In this document: piece after piece, positions 1 to 7,237 of the stretch
How the letters are laid out: each line of letters begins with the position of its first letter
Numbering within the stretch: position 1 is the first letter of the stretch
NCBI GenBank assembly: GCA_019117205.1
Contig: DXAC01000056.1
Coordinates: 1-64,000, forward strand
DNA from: Candidatus Allofournierella merdigallinarum
Lineage (GTDB): Bacteria > Bacillota > Clostridia > Oscillospirales > Ruminococcaceae
Length of the DNA: 64,000 bases
Reading direction: 5' to 3'
Notes under the pieces: model-generated
The model's database searches: none
What the model saw: only the letters and a program-made list of their open reading frames with translations
Told to the model about the DNA's origin: nothing
Program-made: the position numbers and the translations under genes

Positions 1-20
1 GCCCGGCCTTTTGGCCGGGC
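1..20 (-). terminator. Hairpin downstream of rarA
   Basis: An 8-bp perfect inverted repeat with a TTTT loop begins at the window edge, 19 nt past the rarA stop codon in the direction of transcription. Any T-tract that would complete an intrinsic terminator lies outside the window, so the terminator call is provisional. Confidence 0.5.
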
Positions 21-39
21 GCCCCCGCTTTGTATTTGC

Positions 40-1383
40 CTATGGCTTTTCCTCCTGCTCCCGGCGACGGCGGAGCTCCGCCTTGCGGGCCAGCACCCGG
101 GCCAGGTTTTCGGCGGCACGCGCTTCGCTGCCCTGGTCGGTGGGCTGGTAATAGCGGCGGCCGGCGAGGTTTTCCGGCAGACATTCCAGGTCCGCCACCT
201 TTTCCGCGGTGTCGTGGGCGTAGACGTAGCCCTTGCCGTAGTCCAGCTCTTTCATCAGCCGGGTGGGCGCGTTGCGGATGGCCAGCGGCACCGGCTCGTC
301 CAGCATCTTCTCCGCGTCCGCCTTGGCCATCTCGTAGGCCCGGTACACCGCGTTGGAGCGGGGGGCCAGCGAGAGGTAGATCACCGCCTGGGCCAGGTTC
401 AGCTCGCACTCCGGCATACCGTTGAAGTGGCAGGCCTGGTAGGCCGCCACCGCGATCTCCAGCGCCCGGTTGTCCGCCAGGCCGATGTCCTCGCTGGCAA
501 AGCGGATGAGCCGCCGGGCCACATACAGCGGGTCCTCCCCCGCCTCCAGCATCCGGGCCAGCCAGTACACCGCCGCGTCCGGGTCGGAGTTGCGCATGGA
601 TTTGTGCAGCGCGCTGATGAGGTTGTAGTGCTCCTCGCCCTTTTTGTCATAGAGCAGGCTCTTCTTGCTGGTACACTGCTCCAGCAGCGGCCGGTCCACC
701 ACCAGTTTGCCGCCCGTTTCTTCGGCGTTGAGCACCGCCATCTCCAGGGTGTTCAGGGCGGTGCGGGCGTCGCCGTTGGCAAAATTGGCGATGAGCTCCA
801 GCGCCTCCGGCTCCATCTCAATGGCCTTGTCCCCGAAGCCCCGGGGGTCGGCCAGGGCCCGGCGCAAAAGCCCCGTCAGGTCCCCGGGGGTGAGGGCTTT
901 CAGCACGAACACCTTGCACCGGCTCAGCAGCGCCGCGTTGATCTCAAAGCTGGGGTTCTCGGTGGTGGCCCCGATGAGCACGATGCTGCCCCTTTCCACA
1001 AAGGGCAGGAAAGCGTCCTGCTGGGCCTTGTTGAACCGGTGGATCTCGTCCACGAACAGGATGGTCCGCTGGCCCAGCCGCAGGCGGGCCTCCGCGTCCT
1101 GCATCACCGCCTTGATCTCCTTGATGCCGCTGGTCACCGCGCTGAAATTCACAAACTCCGCCCGGGTGCGCCGGGCGATGATGCGGGCCAGGGTGGTCTT
1201 GCCCACCCCCGGCGGTCCCCAGAAGATCATGCTGCTCACCCGGTCGCTCTCGATGAGCCGCCGCAGCACCTTTCCCTCGCCCAGCAGATGCTGCTGGCCG
1301 GCGAACTCGTCCAGGTCCCGGGGGCGCATCCGGCTGGCAAGGGGCCGGTCCTGGGGCCGCTCAAACAGGGAGATCTGTTCCAT
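40..1383 (-). CDS. rarA: Replication-associated recombination protein A (RarA/MgsA)
   Basis: AAA+ ATPase of the clamp-loader clade that acts at stalled replication forks. The 447-residue protein has Walker A GPPGVGKTT at 56-64, Walker B ILFVDE at 109-114, sensor 1 GATTENPSFE at 138-147 and an SRC arginine finger near 154-156. The C-terminal half matches the MgsA/RarA tetramerisation region. Length is typical for the family. The ATG start follows AAAGGAGG at about 10 nt. It is the last gene of a minus-strand run polA-rimI-tsaD-rarA, 31 nt after tsaD. The family assignment is secure; its precise cellular role is known mainly from E. coli and B. subtilis. Confidence 0.95.
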   Translation of the reverse strand: MEQISLFERPQDRPLASRMRPRDLDEFAGQQHLLGEGKVLRRLIESDRVSSMIFWGPPGVGKTTLARIIARRTRAEFVNFSAVTSGIKEIKAVMQDAEARLRLGQRTILFVDEIHRFNKAQQDAFLPFVERGSIVLIGATTENPSFEINAALLSRCKVFVLKALTPGDLTGLLRRALADPRGFGDKAIEMEPEALELIANFANGDARTALNTLEMAVLNAEETGGKLVVDRPLLEQCTSKKSLLYDKKGEEHYNLISALHKSMRNSDPDAAVYWLARMLEAGEDPLYVARRLIRFASEDIGLADNRALEIAVAAYQACHFNGMPECELNLAQAVIYLSLAPRSNAVYRAYEMAKADAEKMLDEPVPLAIRNAPTRLMKELDYGKGYVYAHDTAEKVADLECLPENLAGRRYYQPTDQGSEARAAENLARVLARKAELRRRREQEEKP

Positions 1384-1414
1384 GGCTGCGCCTCCTTTGC
1401 GCGGCGCCCCGGCC

Positions 1415-2431
1415 TCAGGCCGGGCCGTTGTAGTCGATGGGCAGGGTGGCCAGGCCGTTCAGGTCGAGCCCCGCCAGGTTGCCCGCCCGGAGCTCGTAGT
1501 ACCCCTGGGCCGCGATCATCGCCCCGTTGTCGCCGCAGAACTTCATTTCGGGCAGGCACAGCCGCGCCCCCAGCTTCTGCGCGCCCTCGTTCACCAGGCA
1601 GCGCAGCAAGCCGTTGGCCGCCACGCCCCCCGCCAGCGCCAGGGTGCCCGCGCCGGTGTCTTTTGCCGCCGCCAGCAGCTTTTCAGCCAAAATTTCGTCG
1701 ATGCGCCGCTCGAAGCTGGCGGCCATGTCCGCCACGTTCAGCGCCTCGCCTTTCATCTGTGCCTGGTTCACCGCGTTGAGCACCGCCGTTTTCAGGCCCG
1801 AAAAACTCACGTTGTAGGGCCCCTCCACATGGGGCGCCGGCAGCTTGTAGGCGTGGGGGTCGCCCTCCCTTGCCGCCTTGCTGATGGCCGGCCCGCCGGG
1901 ATAGCCCAGACCCAGGGTGCGGGCCACCTTGTCGAACGCCTCCCCCGCCGCGTCGTCCACCGTGCGGCCCAGCACATGATAATGGGTGTAGTCCAGCACC
2001 TGTACGATGTGGCTGTGGCCGCCGCTGGCCACCAGGCACAAAAAGGGCGGCTCCAGGTCCGGGTGGGTGAGGTAGAGCGCCGCGATGTGCCCCCGCAGAT
2101 GGTGTACCGGGACGAGCGGCTTTTTGGCCGCGTAGGCCAGCCCCTTGGCGAAGTTCACCCCCACCAGCACCGCGCCGATGAGCCCCGGCGCAAAGGTCAC
2201 CGCCACCCCATCCAGGTCGGCGGGGGTCAGCTTCGCCTGGTCCAGCGCGGCCTGCACCACCCCGCTGATGGACTCGATGTGCCGGCGGCTGGCGATCTCC
2301 GGCACCACACCGCCGTACAGCGCCTGCTCCGCCACGCTGGTGGCCACCACGTTGCTGATGAGTTTTCGCCCGTCCTCCACCACCGCGGCGGCGGTCTCGT
2401 CGCAGCTGCTCTCGATGCCTAAAATATACAT
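1415..2431 (-). CDS. tsaD: tRNA N6-adenosine threonylcarbamoyltransferase TsaD
   Basis: Catalytic subunit that transfers threonylcarbamoyl from TC-AMP to A37 of ANN-decoding tRNAs, giving t6A. The 338-residue ASKHA-fold protein starts MYILGIESSCDET, has the iron-binding His pair H111/H115 in HHLRGH, the SGGHS loop near 136-140 and the late metal/nucleotide aspartate D301 in FCGDNGA. All expected active-site residues are visible. The start ATG has a GGAG site about 13 nt upstream. It sits between rimI and rarA; its partners tsaB and tsaE are encoded 15 kb away in the same window, so the t6A genes are split over two operons here. Confidence 0.96.
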   Translation of the reverse strand: MYILGIESSCDETAAAVVEDGRKLISNVVATSVAEQALYGGVVPEIASRRHIESISGVVQAALDQAKLTPADLDGVAVTFAPGLIGAVLVGVNFAKGLAYAAKKPLVPVHHLRGHIAALYLTHPDLEPPFLCLVASGGHSHIVQVLDYTHYHVLGRTVDDAAGEAFDKVARTLGLGYPGGPAISKAAREGDPHAYKLPAPHVEGPYNVSFSGLKTAVLNAVNQAQMKGEALNVADMAASFERRIDEILAEKLLAAAKDTGAGTLALAGGVAANGLLRCLVNEGAQKLGARLCLPEMKFCGDNGAMIAAQGYYELRAGNLAGLDLNGLATLPIDYNGPA

Positions 2432-2468
2432 GATGTATAAAACTCCAACTATTCTACAAAATTCCCGG

Positions 2469-2906
2469 TCACAGGGACCGGGTCATCACCACCGCGTCGT
2501 CGGGCGGATCGTGGTAAAAGCCCCGGCGCACCCCGGCGGCGGCGAAGCCCAGCCGCCGGTAGAGGGCCAGGGCGGGGGCGTTGGCCGCCCGCACCTCCAA
2601 AAAGCACTGGGCCGCGCCCTCGGCCTTGAGGGCGTCCAGCGCTCCGGCCAGCAGCGCCGTGCCCACACCGCCCCGGCGGGCGGCAGGGGCCACGTTCAGG
2701 GCATAGAGGCTGGCCTCGCCCGCCGCCAGCTGGAACACGGCAAAGCCCAGCACCCCTGTGGCGCCCTCGGCCACGAAGAGCCGGGCGGCGGGGCTTTTCA
2801 GTTCCTCCGCCAGCTGGCCCTCGCTCCAGGGCTCGGGGTCCGCCGCGGCAAGGGCGGCGCAGGCCGCCAGGTCGGCGGCGGCCATAAAGCGCACGGAGAG
2901 CTCCAT
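2469..2906 (-). CDS. rimI: Ribosomal-protein-alanine N-acetyltransferase RimI
   Basis: GNAT-family N-acetyltransferase of 145 residues, predicted to acetylate the N-terminal alanine of ribosomal protein S18 or similar substrates. The acetyl-CoA pyrophosphate loop is RRGGVGTAL at 78-86, followed by the RimI-type LEVRAANAPALALYRRLGF segment at 103-121 with the expected Glu (E104) and Tyr (Y116). It lies 1 nt after the polA stop and 37 nt before tsaD, the standard Firmicutes neighbourhood of rimI and tsaD. Other small GNATs look similar, but the context and the ALxLY-RxGF motif favour RimI. Confidence 0.88.
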   Translation of the reverse strand: MELSVRFMAAADLAACAALAAADPEPWSEGQLAEELKSPAARLFVAEGATGVLGFAVFQLAAGEASLYALNVAPAARRGGVGTALLAGALDALKAEGAAQCFLEVRAANAPALALYRRLGFAAAGVRRGFYHDPPDDAVVMTRSL

Positions 2907-2907
2907 C

Positions 2908-5424
2908 TCAGTGGGCCTCCAGCCAGGTGTCGCCGCTGCTCACGTCGGCGGTGAGGGGCACGGTGAAGTTCACCGCGCCCTCCATCTCTTCTTTCAGGAT
3001 GCGGCTGACCTGCCGCACCTCGGCGGCGGGGGCCTCCACGATGAGCTCGTCGTGTACCTGCAAAATGAGCCTCGCGGCCAGGCCCTCGTCCCGCAGCCGC
3101 CGCCACACCCGCACCATCGCCAGCTTGATCACGTCGGCGGCGGTGCCCTGGATGGGGGTGTTCATGGCCATCCGCTCGCCCAGCGAGCGCAGGTTGAAGT
3201 TCTTGCTGGTCAGCTCCGGCAGCGCCCGCCGGCGGCCGAAGAGGGTGGACACATAGCCGTTCTCCCGCCCGGCGGCGATGGTGGAGTCCATATACTCTTT
3301 CACGCCGGGGAAAGTGGCCAGGTAGTTTTTGATGAAGTCGTCCGCCTCTTTCACCGTTACCCCGATGTCCCGGGCCAGGCTGAACGCGCCGATGCCGTAG
3401 ACGATGCCGAAGTTTACCGCCTTGGCGGAAGAGCGCAGCTGGGGGGTGACCATCTCGGGGGGCAGACCGTAAATTTTGGCGGCGGTGCTCCGGTGGATGT
3501 CCTGCCCGGAGAGGAACGCCTGGCGCATGGTCTCGTCGCCGGAGATGTGGGCCAGGATCCGCAGCTCGATCTGGCTGTAATCGGCGTCCACCAGCTTGCA
3601 GCCGGGGGCGGCGATGAAGAACTGGCGCAGCCGGCTGCCCAGCTTTGTGCGGATGGGGATGTTCTGCAGATTGGGCTCGCTGGAGGAGAGCCGGCCGGTG
3701 CGGGCCTCGGTCTGGTTGAAAGTGGTGTGCATCCGGCCGTCCGGCCCGATGACCTTGAGCAGCCCCTCCACATAGGTGCTGTTCAGCTTCTGGTAGGTGC
3801 GGTATTGGAGGATATCCTCCACCACCGGGCTGAAGCTCCGCAGCCCCTCCAGCGTCTCGGCGTCGGTGGAGTAGCCGCTCTTGGTCTTTTTCCGGGGCGG
3901 CAGGCCCATCTTGTCGAACAGGGCCTCGGCCAGCTGCTTGGGGCTGTTCAGATTGAACGTGTAGCCCACCGCCTCGTAGATGGAGGCCAGGGTCTTGTCC
4001 AGCTCGATCTTCAAAAGGGTGCCGAAGTCCTCCAGCCCCTTTTTGTCCACCGGCATCCCGATGCGCTCCATATCCGCCAGCACCCGGGCCAGGGGCAGCT
4101 CGATGTCCTGCAAAAGCGCCGTCATGCCCTGCTGCGCCACCTTGTCAGCCAGGGCGTCGTACAGCCCCTCCAGCGCGCCGGCGGCGGGCAGGGCGGGGCA
4201 GGCAAAGCGGGGGGCGGGGGCGTACTCCGCCTCCAGCTGGTCCACCCGGTAGTCGCTGGCCGCCGGGTTCAAAAGGTAGGCCGCCAGCTTTGCGTCAAAG
4301 CGGATGGCCCTGCCCTCGCCGCCCGCTTCCAGGGCGATGTGATACAGGGGCTTTGCGTCGAACACCCACAGCTGGGCCTCGCTCTCCAGCAGGGCGGGCA
4401 GGGCGGCGGCCTCCACCGCCCAGACCTTTTCGCCCTGCACCGCGTACCAGCCCGCCTCGCCCCTTGCCATACACAGCCGGCCGGAGAGGGCGGCGGGCAG
4501 GGGGGCGGGGGCGATCTCCTCCAGTGGGGTCTCGGCGGCGGGGGCGGCGGGCGCCCGGTCCAGGCCCAGCCGCTCGGCCATGGCGTGCATCTCCAGCTCC
4601 GCCAGCAGGGCCGCCGCCTGGGCGGGCTTGCCCGCGCCGCGCTTGTAGGCCCCGGGGGCGGTGTCGATGGGTGCGGCGCAGCAGATCTCCGCCAGCTCCC
4701 GGCTCATCCGGGCGCTGGCCTCGCCGGCCGCCAGCTTTGCCCGCACGCCGGGCTTCACCGCCTTGTCCTCCAGGTGCCGGTACACCCCGTCCAGGCTGTC
4801 AAAGCGCTGGATCAGGTCCAGGGCGGTCTTTTCCCCCACGCCGGGCACGCCGGGGATGTTGTCGGAGGCGTCGCCCATCAGGCTCTTCACGTCGATGAGT
4901 TGTTTGGGCGAAACGCCGTATTTTTCCTTTACGGCGGCCTCGTCCATCACCACCGTCTCGCTGTGGCCCATGCGGGTGGCGGCCAGCAGCACCGTCACGT
5001 GGTCGTTTACCAGCTGCAAACTGTCCCGGTCGCCGGTGGCGATGAGGCAGTCGTCCCCCCGGGCGGCCGCGGCGGCGGACAGGGTGCCCAGCAGGTCGTC
5101 CGCCTCGTAGCCCTCCAGGCTCACCATGGCAAAGCCCAGGTCCGACAGCAGCTCTTTCAGCACCGGCATCTGGTCCGCCAGCTCTTGGGGCATCCCGTGG
5201 CGGGTGGCCTTGTAGCCGCTGAACATCTTGTGGCGGAAAGTGGGTGCTTTCAGGTCAAAGGCCACCGCCACCTCGTCCGGGTCGTGCTCCCGCAGCAGGT
5301 TCAAAAGGATGTTCATAAAGCCGTATATGGCGTTGGTATACCGCCCATCTTTGGTGGTGAGCAGCTTGATGCCGTAAAAGGCGCGGTTGGCGATGCTGTT
5401 GCCGTCCAAAACAAGCAGTTTCAT
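2908..5424 (-). CDS. polA: DNA polymerase I, probably without proofreading
   Basis: 838-residue family A DNA polymerase for Okazaki-fragment maturation and repair. The N-terminal third is a FEN/5'-nuclease (MKLLVLDGNSI, YEADD, TGDRDSLQLV, GDASDNIPGVPGVGEKTA). The C-terminal half is the polymerase, with DYSQIELRILAHISGD (palm motif A), the O-helix region SSAKAVNFGIVYG and QVHDELIVEAP (motif C). The middle segment, roughly residues 300-450, has the 3'-5' exonuclease fold length but I cannot find the DxE catalytic motif, as in most Firmicutes PolA. ATG start with AGGAGGA upstream. First gene of the polA-rimI-tsaD-rarA run, reading from a promoter shared with dus. Confidence 0.96.
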   Translation of the reverse strand: MKLLVLDGNSIANRAFYGIKLLTTKDGRYTNAIYGFMNILLNLLREHDPDEVAVAFDLKAPTFRHKMFSGYKATRHGMPQELADQMPVLKELLSDLGFAMVSLEGYEADDLLGTLSAAAAARGDDCLIATGDRDSLQLVNDHVTVLLAATRMGHSETVVMDEAAVKEKYGVSPKQLIDVKSLMGDASDNIPGVPGVGEKTALDLIQRFDSLDGVYRHLEDKAVKPGVRAKLAAGEASARMSRELAEICCAAPIDTAPGAYKRGAGKPAQAAALLAELEMHAMAERLGLDRAPAAPAAETPLEEIAPAPLPAALSGRLCMARGEAGWYAVQGEKVWAVEAAALPALLESEAQLWVFDAKPLYHIALEAGGEGRAIRFDAKLAAYLLNPAASDYRVDQLEAEYAPAPRFACPALPAAGALEGLYDALADKVAQQGMTALLQDIELPLARVLADMERIGMPVDKKGLEDFGTLLKIELDKTLASIYEAVGYTFNLNSPKQLAEALFDKMGLPPRKKTKSGYSTDAETLEGLRSFSPVVEDILQYRTYQKLNSTYVEGLLKVIGPDGRMHTTFNQTEARTGRLSSSEPNLQNIPIRTKLGSRLRQFFIAAPGCKLVDADYSQIELRILAHISGDETMRQAFLSGQDIHRSTAAKIYGLPPEMVTPQLRSSAKAVNFGIVYGIGAFSLARDIGVTVKEADDFIKNYLATFPGVKEYMDSTIAAGRENGYVSTLFGRRRALPELTSKNFNLRSLGERMAMNTPIQGTAADVIKLAMVRVWRRLRDEGLAARLILQVHDELIVEAPAAEVRQVSRILKEEMEGAVNFTVPLTADVSSGDTWLEAH

Positions 5425-5465
5425 CGAAGAAAGTCCTCCTGAAAATCCCTCGGTATTGCCCTATA

Positions 5466-5498
5466 AGTATACCACAAACCCGCGGATTGTGGTACAAT
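5466..5498. promoter_or_regulatory. Overlapping divergent polA/dus promoters on a dyad
   Basis: Two extended -10 elements face apart: TGG-TATACT on the minus strand (hexamer 5466-5471) for polA and TGG-TACAAT on the plus strand (5493-5498) for dus. They lie inside an imperfect inverted repeat, TATACCACAA (5468-5477) and TTGTGGTACA (5487-5496), matching at 9 of 10 positions around a 9-nt centre. Each -10 occupies the -35 position of the other promoter and neither has a good -35, so the two should compete for polymerase. Confidence 0.6.
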
Positions 5499-5529
5499 AG
5501 ATAGCAAGTTTGCACAGGAGAGGTACTCT

Positions 5530-6504
5530 ATGCAGTTTGGCTCTTTGCCCATCGGCCCCGGGGCGGCCCTCGCCCCCATGGCCGGCTTCACCGATACCGC
5601 CTGCCGGGCCATGGCCGCCCGCCACGGCGCGGCGTACACCATCAGCGAGATGGTCAGCGCCAAGGCCCTGACCTTTGGGGATAAAAAAAGCGCCCGGCTC
5701 ATCGCGGGCGGCGGAGGCGGCGCCCCCTACGGGGTGCAGCTGTTCGGGGCCGAGCCGGACACCATGGGCGAGGCCGCCGGCCTCATCCGGAAATACCAGT
5801 TCGACTTCATCGACATCAACATGGGCTGCCCCGCCCCCAAGATCACCTCTTCCGGCGCGGGCAGCCGCCTGCTGCTGGATCCGGACCTCTGTGGCCGGGT
5901 GGTGGAGGCGGTGGTGAAAAACAGCGGCGGCAAGCCGGTGACGGTGAAGATGCGCGCCGGCTGGGACGCCGAACACGTCACCGCCGTGGAGGCCGCAAAG
6001 GCCTGCGCGGCGGCGGGGGCGGCGGCCATCGCCGTCCACGGGCGCACCCGGGAGCAGATGTACGCCCCGGGCACGGTGGATGTGAACATCATCGCGGCGG
6101 TGAAAGCGGCGGTGGCCGTGCCGGTGATCGGCAACGGGGACATCGCCAGCGCCGCCGACGCCCTGGCCATGATAAGGGCCACCGGCTGCGACGGGGTGAT
6201 GGTGGGCCGGGCGGCCCTGGGCGATCCCTGGCTCTTCGGGGAGATCAAGGCCGCCCTGGCGGGGGAACAGCCGCCCGCCCGCCCCAGCCTGTGGGTGCGG
6301 ATGGCGACCATGCGCCGGCAGATCTACGAGATGTGCGAGGAAAAGGGCGAGTGGACGGCCATGCCCCAGGTCCGCAGCCATGCCCTTTACTACATGAAAG
6401 GGCTGAAAGGGGCGGCCGCCCTGCGCCGGGCCTGCTGCCAGCTGCAATACTTCCCGGACGTGGACGATCTCATCGACCGGGTCTACGCCGCCGGCAACCG
6501 GTGA
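5530..6504 (+). CDS. dus: tRNA-dihydrouridine synthase (DusB-like)
   Basis: FMN-dependent enzyme that reduces specific uridines in the tRNA D-loop using NADPH. The 324-residue protein opens with the TIM-barrel phosphate/FMN motif LAPMAGFTDTACR (14-26), has the catalytic cysteine C100 in NMGCPAPKI, the HGRTREQMY motif near 165-173, GNGDI near 200 and GRAALGDPW near 222-230. The C-terminal helical domain is present, so the gene is complete. ATG start with GGAGAGG upstream. It is monocistronic: divergent from polA and convergent with the next gene, whose stop lies 5 nt away. DusB is the usual Firmicutes subtype; I did not test subtype further. Confidence 0.93.
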   Translation: MQFGSLPIGPGAALAPMAGFTDTACRAMAARHGAAYTISEMVSAKALTFGDKKSARLIAGGGGGAPYGVQLFGAEPDTMGEAAGLIRKYQFDFIDINMGCPAPKITSSGAGSRLLLDPDLCGRVVEAVVKNSGGKPVTVKMRAGWDAEHVTAVEAAKACAAAGAAAIAVHGRTREQMYAPGTVDVNIIAAVKAAVAVPVIGNGDIASAADALAMIRATGCDGVMVGRAALGDPWLFGEIKAALAGEQPPARPSLWVRMATMRRQIYEMCEEKGEWTAMPQVRSHALYYMKGLKGAAALRRACCQLQYFPDVDDLIDRVYAAGNR

Positions 6505-6508
6505 GGGT

Positions 6509-7105
6509 TCAGCTCTCGCTGCGGGTGAGCTCGTCCAGGTTCTGGGCGTAGCAGGGCAGCATGTGCTCCAAAAAGTAGTCCGCCTCCGGGCAGTGCATGG
6601 CGGTGAGAGCCGCTTTCTGCTGGGCCAGCGCCGAGGAAAACTCCCGGTTGCCCGCCTGCACCTCCTCGGTGCACTTGATCAGGGCACTAAGGCGGTCCGC
6701 CGCTTTCAGGATGCGCTTTTCCGCCTCGGAAAGGCAGCGCCCGGTGAGGTAGCCGGCCATCTCGGCCCGCAGCGCCGGGGGCAGCAGCTGGGCCATCTGG
6801 CGGGCGCTCTCCTCCTCCAGGGCCTTGTAGGCGGTGCGGAGCCGCTCGTTTTTGTACTTCACCGGGGTGGGCATGTCGCCGGTCATGATCTCCGGCGCGT
6901 CGTGGTAGAGCGCCGCCACCGCCACCGTCTCCGGCCGCACCGGGGTGCCGGTGACCTCTTTGGCGATGAGGCAGAGGGTGTGGGCCAGGATGGCCGTGTC
7001 GGCGGTGTGCTCGCTGAGGGTCTCCGGCCGCGCCGAGTGCATCAGGCTCCACCGGCGGATGTATTTCATCCGGCTCACCAGCGCGTTAAAGGGATAGGTC
7101 TTCAT
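6509..7105 (-). CDS. yfbR: 5'-deoxynucleotidase, YfbR type (HD domain)
   Basis: HD-domain phosphohydrolase predicted to dephosphorylate deoxyribonucleoside 5'-monophosphates. The 198-residue protein lines up along its length with E. coli YfbR, with the key residues at the same numbers: R18-W19, H33 (in SEH), H68-D69 (YHD), E72, D77 (TGDMPTPVKY) and D137. An upstream in-frame start would add 17 basic residues, but AGGAGG sits 7 nt before the ATG chosen here. The gene converges with dus. A weak extended -10 (TGCTATGAT, 7174-7182 on the minus strand) lies upstream. Confidence 0.88.
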   Translation of the reverse strand: MKTYPFNALVSRMKYIRRWSLMHSARPETLSEHTADTAILAHTLCLIAKEVTGTPVRPETVAVAALYHDAPEIMTGDMPTPVKYKNERLRTAYKALEEESARQMAQLLPPALRAEMAGYLTGRCLSEAEKRILKAADRLSALIKCTEEVQAGNREFSSALAQQKAALTAMHCPEADYFLEHMLPCYAQNLDELTRSES

Positions 7106-7173
7106 GCAGGGGCCTCCTTTTTTGAAAGGGCGGCGGCGCCGCCACAGACTTTTCACATAAGGGTCGTAATATC

Positions 7174-7182
7174 ATCATAGCA
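7174..7182 (-). promoter_or_regulatory. Possible extended -10 for yfbR
   Basis: TGC-TATGAT on the minus strand lies about 70 nt upstream of the yfbR start. I see no -35 hexamer at the right spacing, so support is limited to the extended -10. Confidence 0.35.
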
Positions 7183-7237
7183 CATTTTCCCCGCCCTGGG
7201 GGCAGGATCTTTCAAAACGGGAAAGGAAGTGGCGGCC

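Noticed and set aside
2758..5442. Plus-strand open frame of 894 codons opposite polA
   Set aside because: Antisense shadow of a complete DNA polymerase I gene; no domain, no ribosome site.
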